Below, piece by piece: positions 19,982 to 31,310 of a stretch of DNA of 64,000 nucleotides. How positions within the stretch are numbered: the first letter of the stretch is position 1; each line of letters begins with the position of its first letter. A model generated the notes under the pieces. The model was not told the DNA's origin and did no database searches. It saw only the letters and a program-made list of their open reading frames with translations. The stretch lies in the NCBI GenBank assembly GCA_015179125.1, contig WHVA01000164.1, positions 148,886 to 212,885 of the forward strand, read 5' to 3'. The position numbers were made by a program, and so were the translations under genes. The DNA comes from Gautieria morchelliformis. Taxonomy: Eukaryota; Basidiomycota; Agaricomycetes; Gomphales; Gomphaceae.

Positions 19982-21755
19982 CAGGGAAACCGTGCAGATT
20001 TCACAAAAGATTGTAATGACATTATAATATATGGAATCGTCATAAGTGCTAAAACATCAACCCAGAGCATTATACCACCGGAATACCCCAAGGTATTGAC
20101 GCGGCCATAGGGCATCATGATGATAGCGCATGGCCGTAGTACCCCCATCGGGTCCCATGGGCTGCCACAAGTCCATGGCTGCAGTATCACCATCGGGTCC
20201 CATGGGCTGCCACAATGGCCTGTACCCACCACAGTTATCCCTAGTGGCATATGATAACCAAGAAATGACCACCAACGTGGCATTAAGACAGCCTCATACT
20301 GGTATCATTGCCATCGGGGCCCATGGGGTGTGATGATGGTGAGTTCAACCATAATTGCCTTCTGCGGTGTTAAGTTGCCATGGAGTTACAAACCGCATGA
20401 CACCCAGACGGGCAATGGCAGATATATAGTGGATAAAGTAGCAGCTGTTACAATACACTATAGACACCTCGGCCCTCCCAGCCTACTCTGAGGATTCCAA
20501 TTGCACCAGCATCTGCCCATACACAGTGTCGCCTTTTGGGGCAACATGTTCATGTGCATTTGGAAATATTTTGCTAGTGTAGCGTCAGTAAATTCCCAAC
20601 ACCCAAAATGGTTCACGCACCCTTTCCACCATCTCAACAAGGCCTCGGGTCACGTTCCCATGTGTTTATGGGATAACAGGTCCACGAGTGCGCGATAAAA
20701 GGCCAGATAGTCAAATTGGCCAAGATCGCCGCCAACATTGAACGTGCCCTGGGAGGATAGGCCGAAATGTACCTGCAGGGATCCATGAGGTTGAAGCTGA
20801 CATAAGAGGAGAACACGCACCAAGGTCGCTATGTACTTAAGGATGCGATAGAAATATCATTCATGTTGTTAAGCTGTGCATTGCCCTTCTTCGTGGCGCG
20901 GGCTGATGGTCCTCTACCCTCAATGGCACTGGGGCCGATCATGATCACACAATAAGCCTGGAGAATGGCAAGGGCAATGGGAACATCGCAGCATCACAGA
21001 GAATTGATACACGCACATGGACGAGGATCTCGCTGCGCAAGAAACCTGACAACAAGTTGTTGGGATCGACCTTGTCATCTTCGTACAAGAAGACTGGAAA
21101 ATCCTGCAGGCGGAAGATTTCAATTCCTTCTCTAACCTGCTGATGAAACCTAATTATGAGTAAGGACAGTGACGGTGAGATGCAAGGGGGCTATGTACTC
21201 TTCATCTTCATCCCACTGCTGGAGTTTTGGGGCACTCACAAGCAGCCGCCCAATCTGAGGGTGGTTGAACCCTCAGCTCTCCTTGTCGTTTGCCTTCAGA
21301 GCCGGGTGAAAGGAGCGAAGGGATTGCATGAGGTCTTTGACACGTTTGATATCTTCACCACGTCCACTGGCGCGGGCGTTCTCCATCTGGGGGGAGTCAT
21401 CGACAATCTAGTGTTTCTCAGAGACAAGACTCTTACAATGCTGCTTGCCTCTTCTACGCTATGCGCTTGAATCTCATCTGTGAGATGAGGGCAGATCTCG
21501 ACGAGTAGCTTGTATTGTTGCCAGGCGGTGCGAAACCTAGGACACGCAATGATGAATGGGCGCATAGGAAGAAGGCAAAGTGTTACTGGGTATCATCAGG
21601 GTCAGCGTCCGAAGGGTCACCCAGACCTGCATCCATGATGGTTTCAAAACGGCGCCACACTTCGACTGTGCGCCCAAAATGGCGCGCTGGCCTGGAAAGG
21701 GGGTCACATTTGCTATCATAAAGGCAATGTGAGGTTAGCAGATACCAATGTCATA
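19982..21755. other. No recognisable gene; degenerate sequence
   Basis: I see no protein family I can name with confidence. A minus-strand frame at 21296-21565 contains IIACPRFRTAWQQYK and may be a remnant linked to the transposon-associated gene upstream. A 26-bp sequence CCATCGGGTCCCATGGGCTG(CCACAA) is directly repeated at 20145-20170 and 20190-20215. Confidence 0.5.
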
Positions 21756-23345
21756 TCAAGGGAATGCCAACAGTTTCTTGTGCGAGGTTCCCTCAGAATA
21801 CGAGGTGCGATACCTCTTCTGGCCGGCTTCATGTTCGGAGTCGGTGCCGGAAAGGGAGGCCACGCTGCCTGCACTGGCGGTCGCGTGGCCATGTGTGCGC
21901 CCATGAGCAAAAGCCGGGATCAGGTGCGCTGCACGCACAACTGCATTCGGGTCTAAGAACCCAAAGGCCTCAGGGTCAAAATGTGGGACAAATCTGACAT
22001 GCTCCAGTTGGTGCACTTGCCACCCACTTGAGTAGTGTGGATCCCGGCCCAACCACCGAACCCACCAGAATTCCATTCTTGTAGGGGCGGTGACTTCTTG
22101 ATTTGTCCGGCAAAATACCTGTGCATGAAAGACGCCCAGCACGTGTGCGTACCAGAATGGATATAATGCTGTGGAAGCAGCATCTTCATTGGAGTATACC
22201 ATGACATCACATTTTGATGTGCGAGGACTGATAATGTCCTGATCACGGCGCACATCGTATGTAGTGAAGTTGACACGGAGGAATGCATGTTTGTATATGC
22301 GCTGGTGCTGGAAGAACACGGTGTCACGGGCCTGTTCTGAGAATTCTTGCTCTTCCCCTGCCCCGGGATGCCCATGAATGCATGACAGAAGGTGATCTTT
22401 CAATCGCCCCATGAAATCCTAATTGCTGAATATTTCACCTGAAATGCCTCGCGGGATTTCAGGATATGTCCTACCTGGGTTGCCAGATCCCCAATACTTT
22501 GGGCCAACCACTGCCTGAGATACATGGGGTTTCGCACATCTTGTGCGATGTGATAGGCCTGTCCTGCTGCCACAGGCTCAGACAGTTCAGTAGACCGACC
22601 TTCGAGCCCAACCTCCTGTTCTGGAACCGTGATGTTATGGGAGTGCAGTTTCTGTGCGCTGCGGCGTATCTGAGCCGAGCGTTGGTCAAGTTTGGTCAAT
22701 TGGTGTATGAATGTCTTTTTGTTTGTTCCGTTTCAATATCGCGATTTGACCCTACGGTGAGACAGTTCCCCCTGCATAAGACAACCCGGTGTGAGTGAGG
22801 GGGCACTACCGCGTTGTGCAAGCCTGAACCTACAATCTGGGTGGAATATGAGTCTGTGGTCCCAAACTCACGTATGTCCCGCACATAATTTCCCAGCGCA
22901 TGTAATTTGTAAGTTTTAAAATTGAAAGTACGAGTGTGGCATGTGGAGTGGAGAGCTGGTGCATTACCTACAGACTGTTTGCCCTTTTCCTGGCTGGAAA
23001 GATTTTTCCTTGCTGCAGCACGAGCACGCGCTGCCACCTCACAGGGCGTCTCCCTGGTAGCAAATTGCGGACAAACTGTCTCAGCAAAAAATCTCAGCAA
23101 TTTGCCCAATTCAATGGTTATCACATCAAGCCTGTCAAGCGTGTGATCTGTGTGCATGCGCAGTTTGGCAAGGCCACACCACCAGGCTAGCATAAATAGT
23201 AACATTTGGATGTGCCTGTTCCTGTTCCATGTCTCAGGTATGAGCCCTTCGAATGCGGGCATAGCATACTACTAAGGTGTCAAATGGGCATGTATGTGTG
23301 ATGCGACCACTGACGTGCCTGTAAGATGTCTTCAAAATCTCGGGC
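21756..23345 (-). pseudogene. Transposon-associated protein, C-terminal half, decayed
   Basis: Minus-strand exons reconstruct the C-terminal part of a large protein found in many copies in Agaricomycete genomes, often together with KDZ or Plavaka transposases. Motifs in order are KLAARDFEDILQ, MPAFEGLIPE, LAKLRMHTDHTLDRLD, YKLHALGNYVRDIREFGTTD, then GELSHRRVK, QLTKLDQRSAQIRRSAQKLH, YKHAFLRVNFTTYDVRRDQD, FWYAHVLGVFHAQVF and RAAHLIPAFAHGRT. An intron after STQI (from GTAGGTTCAG to ATGCAG) and one after DILQ are inferred; the latter would start with GC. A TGA at about 22733-22735 interrupts the frame. The N-terminal half is missing, replaced by a TTCCG-rich stretch. Family membership is from memory of motifs, function unknown. 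Confidence 0.7.
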
Positions 23346-23793
23346 TGCCAGTTTCTTCATGTCTGTTCCGACTCCATTTCCGACTCCACTTCCAGTTCCG
23401 ATTCCATCTCCGCCTCCGCTTTCGGAAATGATTCCATTTCTGGGAGAACTTCCACCAGTTCTGTTCACCTTGCCAGTTCCACTCCAATTTCCGACTTCCA
23501 CTCTCGGAACAGTGTCGGAAATCAAGCAACTCGCGTAATAGGTGGCATCAAGGGTTGATCAAGGGTCAGGGAGGTCAGGAGGATGCAGGGTTGATGGCGG
23601 GTGCCAAGTGTTGTCCCTGGCTGCGCAGCGTAGTATAATACAGACTCGCTGACATTGGGGGTCCTTAGACTTTTCTCTTTGGATTTCCCCTTGTCAGGTG
23701 AGAATCCCCTCTCTTGTATACTCTGTTCATTTGTACATACTTTGGATTTCCCCTTGTCAGTTGTGTGGTAGTGTGATCTCCACAACCAGCCAG
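23346..23793. other. TTCCG-rich stretch, no gene
   Basis: Between the decayed gene and the gypsy gag fragment lies a run rich in TTCCG/TTCCA units (about 23359-23520), resembling in composition the CGGAA-rich gypsy A LTRs. A sequence GGATTTCCCCTTGTCAG occurs twice (about 23682 and 23745). It may be the 5' LTR of gypsy K, but I cannot fix its ends. Confidence 0.4.
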
Positions 23794-23993
23794 GGTTGCC
23801 CTTACAGCAGAAAAGTCTCTCCCCTAGAGGACCGGCGGTCGTACTGAGCGTTGCATTCACCATAGGTGCGTTCGGAATCGGAGACAGCGACTCGGAGATC
23901 GCAACCTCTTCCGTGCACACAGTATACGACAGCCCCTCTTCTTATGTCGAGCTCCCAACCTCGGAAATCCTGTCCCATATTTCCCCTTCTGAC

Positions 23994-24253
23994 ATGGATC
24001 CGGATGATCGCCTTCGGAATATGGAGGAGGAATTGACACGGAACCGGATGAAGACCGACGCGATTGAAACAGCCTTACAAACGATTTTGGCTAAGTTAGA
24101 TATTCCACAAGGTGGTGGAAATGCAATGCTGGATGAGCCGGATTTCGGAAAAGCGGAACTGGCGGAAGAGAGGATGTCCGCGAAGTTGGCAAAGGTCAAA
24201 CCCGCAACTCCGGCGGACTTTGACGGAGATCGGGAGAAGGGACGTGCATTCTT
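23994..24253 (+). pseudogene. Gypsy K gag fragment, cut by copia C
   Basis: ATG 23994 opens MDPDDRLRNMEEELTRNRMK (a short coiled coil), an acidic linker and KPATPADFDGDREKGRAFF, the usual start of a Ty3/gypsy capsid whose next residues would be NSCQLY. The frame is open further upstream to 23796, but Gag homology starts at this Met. The coding sequence stops where the copia C LTR begins at 24254, and the continuation is not found on the far side of that element. Confidence 0.75.
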
Positions 24254-24741
24254 TGTTAGCAACTAGGGGTTATGGCAGGGAAGGTTCGGTAGAGTTCTTA
24301 GAAAGCTAGAATCAAATACACTCTCTCAGTGAATTTATTGTCACTGTTATATTAATACAATACCTAGAATCAAATACACTACATGATTTTCAGTCAACAT
24401 GCTATGTAAATATGAAAGATACTACTCGCCTCTCTCAGTGAATTTATTGTCACTGAGAGAGGAGTACTATCCTGTCTCAGAAGGCATATACATGCACCCG
24501 GCCCTTTAGCACCCATGGGCTCGCGCGTCGAAGTCATTTCAAACTCCGCTGGGTGCAGCCGCCTGTGAAAATAGAAATAACAAAGTGAAATGGAGAGATA
24601 AGGAGTGACTGGAAAATTTCGAAAATAACCAGAGAAGTGAATGCATGGTACAAGAACAATGTGAGAAGAAATTGAAACACCATACAATAAATCGAATATA
24701 TTATGCTTGATTTTGGTGCAGGAGCATAAATGCACCCAACA
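24254..24741 (-). repeat. 3' LTR of copia C
   Basis: Begins TGTTAGCAACTAGG and ends ATGCACCCAACA on the plus strand. Contains a perfect 13-bp hairpin at 24429-24462 and a partial copy of the same arm upstream near 24325. Confidence 0.95.
24429..24462. other. LTR hairpin, 13-bp perfect stem
   Basis: CCTCTCTCAGTGA / TCACTGAGAGAGG around the loop ATTTATTG. The same hairpin is at 29180-29213 in the other LTR and at 35032-35066 in the solo copy with a 9-base loop; a covarying version is at 2440-2469. Confidence 0.9.
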
Positions 24742-27700
24742 CGCCCCCTCAAGCTTAATATATTCCGATTCTCTCGTTGAGGATTCTCACTCTAGGACTA
24801 GGAAGTCCTTTAGTGAGAAGATCGGCTAGCATGTGTTCCGTTGGTAGGTACACAAGCTTAATTTCTTCATCTTCGACTATATCTCGGATGAAATATAATC
24901 TAATGTCGAAATGCTTGGTCCTCGTGTGTTGTTGAGTGCCATAGACAATGGCAATGGCTGATTGATTGTCTGAATAAAGTTTGATGGGACAATTCAGCGA
25001 TTGGAATACTTCAGAAATAAAGTGGCGCATCCATAAGGCTTCTTTACTCGCATGAGTCAGGGCAATGAATTCGGCTTCAGTTGATGATAGGGCTACGATG
25101 GATTGTTTTTGACAACTCCATGATACTGTCCCTCCATCAATCTGAAAAATATAAGCCGAGTATGAGTGCCTGTGCTCTTGTGAAGCCCAATCCGCATCTG
25201 AATACCCAATGAGGCCGTCTCGATTTTTCCCAAGTGTCAATTTGTAGTCTATCGTGCCTTTTAGATATTTAAAGACATGTTTGACTGCATGCCAATGTGT
25301 TGGACCTGGGTTTTCGAGGAATTGAGAAAGTAATGACACTGCGAATGCAATGTCTGGTCGAGTGGCTACTGCTGCCCACATCAATGATCCTATCGCTTGT
25401 CTGTATGGAATTCTTGACATCTTCTGTTTGTCTTCATCTGTGGAAGGGCATTGGTCTCTGGATAATTTAATGGCTGGGTCGAGAGGCGTGGAAAATGTTT
25501 TGGCATCATCCAGATTTTAATGATTTTTTGGATGTATGCGGCTTGTGATATTGCAATCGATTTGTTATTCCAATCTCTTTCGATTTTGTGGTTCAAAAGC
25601 CAGTGAATCTCGCCTAGATCTTTCATACTGAAGATCTGGGCAAGGTCATGCTTTACCCCATCGAGGATTGGTTGACTCTCAGCTGTGATAGTGAGGTCGT
25701 CTACTGCTGTTGCAATAATCGCATGCCCTCTCGGTCCACGTCTGCAAAATACAGCTCCATCCGAAGCTGATTTAGTGAATCCTAACTTGAGAAATTCACC
25801 ACTCAGACGTTTGTACCATTCCCTTCCAGATTGTTTGAGGCCGTAAAGTGCTTTCTTCAGCAGGAGGACATCATCTTTGTCTCCGGTCTCATATCCATAC
25901 GGCTGTCTCATGTAAATAGGTTCTGGCAGTGTAGCATTCAAATACGCACTGTCCACATCCATTTGGTGAATAGGCCAGTTGTTCCTGGCAGCAATGGCAC
26001 ATATAATCCATAAGGAAGTCATCCGAGCAACAGGTGCATAGGTTTCATTGTAGTCGACTCCAAAACTTTGTGTAAAGCCTTGGGCGACCATCCTCGATCT
26101 AGGTGTAATGGGTTCACCTTCTGGATTGTGTTTCCAGAGGAATACCCATCTATTTCCGACAATATTTGCCCCAGGAGGTGGTTTAACCACTTCCCATACA
26201 CCTTTGTCGAGTAGCACCTTGTACTCTTTATCCATCGATGCTTTCCACATAGGATCATTTAAGGCTTCATCTGCATTGCTAGGCTCGGACTGATTCAAAT
26301 CCGGCAGCACCTTATCTTTGTTTTGATCGGAGGTCGAAAGTGTACTGATGGCAAGGTTATAATCACTGATGCTGTCAGTGACAGAGGATAAATCTTGTTC
26401 GAATAATTTGTCTTGATGGTCCTCAATGTCCTCGTAAGCTAGTGTAGTGATGTCTGCACCAGCATGTCTCTTAGCTTGAGACCTTGTTACGGGACCACTT
26501 GGGGCCGGCTGCACCTGCTGCTGACAGATCCTGTCGCTTCTCCTTGTTGGAGTAGCTTCTTTAGGTCTGACATCAACAGTCTGACTGGGTTGCAGCTCTT
26601 CAAGGCGGTCCTCTGGTTCATTATCGTCGATTTCTTCGATCTTTGCCTCCTCGCTGACTAAGCGACTAGGCATGGGTGCTGGCACCGAAATGGCCTGTAT
26701 CACTTTTCTGGACATAGGTAGCTGTGACTCTTCAATAGAAATGATTGGAGCTTTGCCCCACTTCATCTCTGAGTCAAATATAACATTCCGCTCGACAGAA
26801 ACCTTCTGAGAGTCAGGCCAGTAGATGCAGTGACCATGGCTCTGTCCAGAGATTCCTATCCACCGAGCTCTTTTGGCACGGGCTGCTAGTTTGTTTCCCT
26901 CTTTGACTTTAATGTAGACTTCAATTCCCCACACGTGTATGTCCTTCAGGTTCGGTTTCTCGTGATGGATCATTTCAAAAGGGGTTTTGTCTGGCAAAGC
27001 TCTTGTGTGTGTCCGATTCCTAAGATAGTTGGCGTGCAAAATTGCATGCCCCCATAGAGTCTTAGGAAGACTTGATTCCAATAGCATGGCACGAGCTCTT
27101 TCAACTAGAGTTCAGTTTAAACGTTCAGCAACACCATTTGACTCTGGGGTGTCGTGTACAGTTAACCGATGCTTCGTGCCTTGCTTGGCTAAATGCTGTT
27201 CGAATTCTGAGCTTGTATATTCGCCCCCTCTGTCGGAAATAAGTGCTTTAATGTGCACGTTCCTCTGTCGAAGCATCAAAGCCTCGTAGAGTTTGTATTT
27301 TGAAAATGCTTCCGATTTGTTTGCCATCAAATAGATAACCGATTCCCTTGAGTAGTCGTCGATGAAAGACACATAATAGGATTTCTTGTCAATTGTGGAG
27401 TGTCTCGCTGGTCCCCAGACATCAGAATAAATTCTGTCACCGAATTTTGATGATCGGCTTCTGGGTTCCTGAGGAAGTGATTTACGTGCAATCTTCGCTT
27501 GAATGCACGCATCGCAAACAACCTTGTCACCTTTTGAGCTCAATTCAATGCCTAATATCATGCCACGGTTGAGCAAATGCTGTAGGGACTTTTGTGAAAT
27601 GTGCCCCATTTTCTGATGTATCTCCATGGCTGATGCGCACATATGCGCTTCGGCACTTGTGTGTTGTAAGTCAAATCGATATAAGCCATTCAGCTTCGGT

Positions 27701-28998
27701 GCTTGCATCAATATCCTGCCTTTACGATTGGATATTGTGCATTTCTGATCAGCTATTTGTGTGTTATAGCCTGCATCATCGCACCGGCCGATCGAGATCA
27801 GGGTAACAGCCATTTTGGGCATGTAGAACGCATCCTTCAATGTAATGTTCACAGTCTTATCTCCAACCTTGTTAGATAGCACGAGTGAGCCTGAACCGAA
27901 GGCATCAAAAGTGCCTTTGTTGGCTGCACGAATTGTGTGCGGCTGTGAGAATGGACTGTAATCCCTCAATAAATTCTTGTGAGGGGTCATATGTGCGGTC
28001 GTTCCAGTGTCGAGGATAACAACAGTGTCCAGGGATAAACTACTCAAATTAGAGCAGTCGAAGTTGGCGAAAGCGGCTGGACTGCCACTCTCATCCTCCT
28101 CAGAAGACACTTCTTCGGCAACATTCGCCTTGGCTTTGCCCTTCTTCTTTTTGGCTTTCGCTTTCTTTTTCTGACGTGGCCCCTGGCCTTCTTTACCACC
28201 TCCTTTAGCCCAGCAACTTTCAATAGCATGTCCAGGCTTGTGGCAATTAGTGCATGTATGCACCTTCGGGTCTTGCCGGCCCTTCTGCCCTTTCGTAGAC
28301 GAACCAATAAATGCCTGCTCTTCTTGTGAAATATTGAGGGTCTTTCTCCTGTCGTATTGAGCCTTTAGTACTCTGATAATATCATCAGGCACTAAGGGCA
28401 TTCCACATTCTTCGAGCGACGTGGTAAGGGCATTCATAACTGCCTCATAGGAGGGTGGAAGTGATGCAAGGATGATGTCTGTGAACTCTCCTTCAGAAAT
28501 TCTGGCTCCCATCTCATTGAGACGAGCATAGAGGTCTTGGGCCTTGTCCAAGTGATCTCTCAAGTCTCCATCCTCAGGACACCTCATACTGCGAAGCTGT
28601 CTCTGTAGGTTGGTGAGGACCATCTTGGGCTTTTTGGTCATCTCATTGACCAATGCATCCCAGACTTCTTTTGCTGTATGTCTCTTCTGTAGCATCAGAG
28701 CTAGTGACTCTGACACTGAGACGATTATTTGGGTTTTGGCCTGTCCTTCTCTGGCAAGATACTTCTCCAGCTTCTCCTCAGCCTTCTCTATCTGAGTTTC
28801 CTCAGCTTCTGTAAGAATATGGCCTGGGGGCATGACTGGAGGATCAGGAGGTCGAATGGCTCTCCCTTCTATATGCCTGAGTAGATTTTTGGACTCAAAA
28901 TAACTTGTGAGAGTAGCTCGCCACAGAGGCCAATTACTTCCATCTGTTGCAAGCTTCTCCACACCCAAAAGCTTCTGCGAAGTGTCTGCGGGGCCCAT
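24742..28998 (-). pseudogene. Copia C gag-pol
   Basis: ATG at 28998 lies inside the primer-site sequence and opens MGPADTSQKLLGVEKL. Order on the minus strand: UBN2-type Gag (WPLWRATLTSYFES), zinc knuckle CTNCHKPGHAIESC, protease VILDTGTTAHMTP, integrase (HQKMGHISQKSL ... CDACIQAK; YSDVWGPA, SDRGGEYTSSEF, ESNGVAERLN), reverse transcriptase with an AVDDLTI box, and RNase H (LSSTEAEFIAL, LYSDNQSAIAI) ending at a stop just before the 3' LTR. TGA at 27112-27114 falls where the family has Arg (ERLN-R-TLVERARAML), and one net base is lost or gained near 25515 (IIK / DDAKTFSTPL). Otherwise the frame is open for about 1,400 codons. Confidence 0.93.
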
Positions 28999-29003
28999 AA
29001 CCC
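28991..29003 (-). other. Copia C primer binding site with gag start codon
   Basis: Next to the 5' LTR the minus strand reads GGGTTATGGGCCCC, complementary to the anticodon arm of initiator tRNA-Met (GGGCCCATAACCC). Drosophila copia is known to prime with a half-tRNA cut in that loop. The ATG of the gag frame lies within this site. Confidence 0.75.
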
Positions 29004-29004
29004 T

Positions 29005-29492
29005 TGTTAGCAACTAGGGGCTATGGCAGGGAAGGTTCGGTAGAGTTCTTAGAAAGCTAGAATCAAATACACTCTCTCAGTGAATTTATTGTCACTGTTA
29101 TATTAATACAATACCTAGAATCAAATACACTACATGATTTTCAGTCAACATGCTATGTAAATATGAAAGATACTACTCGCCTCTCTCAGTGAATTTATTG
29201 TCACTGAGAGAGGAGTACTATCCTGTCTCAGAAGGCATATACGTGCACCCAGCCCTTTAGCGCCCATGGGCTCGCGCGTCGAAGTCATTTCAAACCCCGC
29301 TGGGTGAAGCCGCCTGTGAAAATAGAGATAACAAAGTGAAATGGAGAGATAAGGAGTGACTGGAAAATTTCGAAAATAACCAGAGAAGTGAATGCATGGT
29401 ACAAGAACAATGTGAGAAGAAATTGAAACACCATACAATAAATCGAATATATTATGCTTGATTTTGGTGCAGGAGCATAAATGCACCCAACA
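29005..29492 (-). repeat. 5' LTR of copia C
   Basis: Partner of 24254-24741, same length. Right flank ACCACCTCACC shows no matching duplication. Confidence 0.95.
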
Positions 29493-29921
29493 ACCACCTC
29501 ACCCTCACATGCCCTCCCACGAACGCCTGCCCATGAGCCCCCTCCACGCTACCTGCCTGCCTCCTCCCCACCCTACACCCACGCTGTCTGCCCGCACGCA
29601 CACTCACGCATTGCCGCTCCCTGCCCCTCGCACTGCCGCATTACCCGGTTTTTGTTCTCCATCTCCCCAATCACATGGCCACTTCTGTAGATAGCAAGGC
29701 ATACCACGGGCTCTATTCGCTGAGTTATGGGACATGCCCGCTCCTCCTATTATTTTACACATATTTCATCCACTTCTCTTAAATCACAAAGGGGTGTTAG
29801 TCCGGTTTAGGACCCCCCTGCCTTAGGGCTAATGCTTCCCTCTCTATGCAACGGTCTCTCGGTAGTTACAAAGATTGTATTATCCTGCATGAGCCATAGC
29901 TCACTGGATACAAATGGATTT
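29493..29921. other. No gene seen; C-rich then AT-richer stretch
   Basis: About 430 bp between copia C and the ankyrin repeats. The first part is very C-rich (CCTCCC, CACCC, GCCCGCACG). No frame resembles a protein. It ends in an A-tract at 29922, so part of it may be the 3' end of a retroposon inserted in the NLR. Confidence 0.45.
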
Positions 29922-29941
29922 AAAAAAAGAAAAAAAAAAAA
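29922..29941 (+). other. A-tract abutting a truncated ankyrin repeat
   Basis: Twenty bases, all A except one G, lie exactly where the ankyrin homology of the minus-strand NLR stops mid-repeat (AASSEG then a run of Phe codons). This is what a poly(A)-tailed insertion in plus orientation would leave. Confidence 0.6.
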
Positions 29942-31310
29942 CCCCTCCGAAGATGCCGCCTGGAGCACATTGCCATACCTGCCACCTTGCACATTGATGT
30001 CTGCTCCCTTCTCCAGGAGGAGCTCAACAATGTCATGATGACCCTTGATGATGCTGCCTGGAGCACATTGCCATATGCACCCCCTTGTGCGTGGACATCT
30101 GCTCCATTCTCAAGGAGCAGCTGAATAATGGCATGATGACCCCATAGTGATGCCACCTGGAGTGCATTGCCATAGTCGCCACCTTGCGCATTGATATCTA
30201 CTCCCTCAGCCAGAAGCAGCTCAACAATGTCATGATGTCTGCTGAACGATGCCGCCTGGAGTGCATTGCCATAGTTGCCACCTTGTGCATTGACATCTGC
30301 TCCCTTCTCTAAGAGTAGCTCAATTGTGGGATAATGACCCCTTAATGATGCCCCCTGAAGTGCATTGCCATATGTGCCACCTTGCACATTGACATCTGCT
30401 CCCTTCTCCAGGAGCAGCTCAATCGTGGGATGGTGACCCTCTGATGATGCTGCCTGGAGCGCATTGCCATAATCACTGCCTTGGGCATTGACATCTGCTC
30501 CCTTGTCCATGAGCAGCTCAACTATTTGATGATGACCACTGAACGATGGTCCATGGAGTGCATTGCCATAGATGCCACCTTGTGCATTGACATCTGCTCC
30601 CTTCCCAGGAGCAGCTTGACAGTGGGAGAATGGCCCCTTAGGGATGCCACCCAGAGCGCATAGCCATACCTGCCACCTTGTGCATTGACATCTGCTCCCT
30701 TCTCCAGGAGTAGCTCAACAATTGGATGATATCCCATCCACGATGCTTCATGGAGCGCATTGCCTTACCAGTTGCCTTGCGCATTGACATCCACTCCCTT
30801 CTCCAGGGGCAGCTCAATTGTGGACTGATGACCTTCTGACGATGCTGCCTGGAGCACATTGTCATGATGGCCACCTTGCTCATTGACATCTGCTTCCTTT
30901 GCCAGGAGCAGCTGAACAATGGCATGATGACCCTCTGACGATGCTGCCAGCAACGCATTGCCATACCTGCCACCTTGCACATTGACATCTGCTCCCTTCT
31001 CCAGGAGGAACTCAACAATGTCATGATGACCCCTTAACGATGCCGCTTGGAGTGCATTGCCATACTCACCACCTTGCGCATTGATGTCTGCTCCCTTCTC
31101 TAGGAGCAGCTGCACAATGGAATGGTGACCATGTGACAATGCTGCCTGGAGCGCATTGCCATACTTGCCGCCTTGCACATTTACATCTGCTCCCTTCTCC
31201 AGGAGCAGCTCAATTGTGCGTTGATGTCCACCGAACGATGCCGCCTGGAGTGCATTGCCATATATGCCGCCTTGCACATTGATGTCCGCTCCATTCTCCA
31301 GAAGATCCCG
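29942..31310 (-). pseudogene. NLR pseudogene: ankyrin repeat domain
   Basis: About fourteen 33-residue ankyrin repeats, each from a 99-bp DNA unit of the form LLLEKGADVNAQGGxYGNAL plus QAASxxGHxxIVE. DNA similarity between units is high, as in other fungal NLRs with recently amplified repeats. Lesions: TAA in place of a sense codon at about 30765-30767, a one-base deletion near 30608 that shifts the frame, and a further frame change near 30055. The C-terminus is lost at the A-tract 29922-29941. In intact NLRs such repeats sense a ligand or effector and regulate the NACHT switch. Confidence 0.9.

Larger units (their letters stand above)
24254..29492 (-). mobile_element. Ty1/copia element C, young but defective
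   Basis: Two 488-bp LTRs (24254-24741 and 29005-29492) differ at only about seven positions, six of them transitions, so the insertion is recent. On the minus strand the 5' LTR (right) is followed by a GGTTATGGGCCC primer site and a single gag-pol frame, and the 3' LTR (left) is preceded by a polypurine tract (GAGGGGGCG). The coding frame has one TGA and one frameshift. The flanks (TTCTT left, ACCAC right) do not match, and the gypsy K gag on the left does not resume on the right. Confidence 0.93.

Noticed and set aside
29942..31310. Regularly spaced repeats that could be mistaken for a CRISPR-like array
   Set aside because: The 99-bp periodicity encodes ankyrin repeats in one continuous reading frame, and there are no unique spacers.
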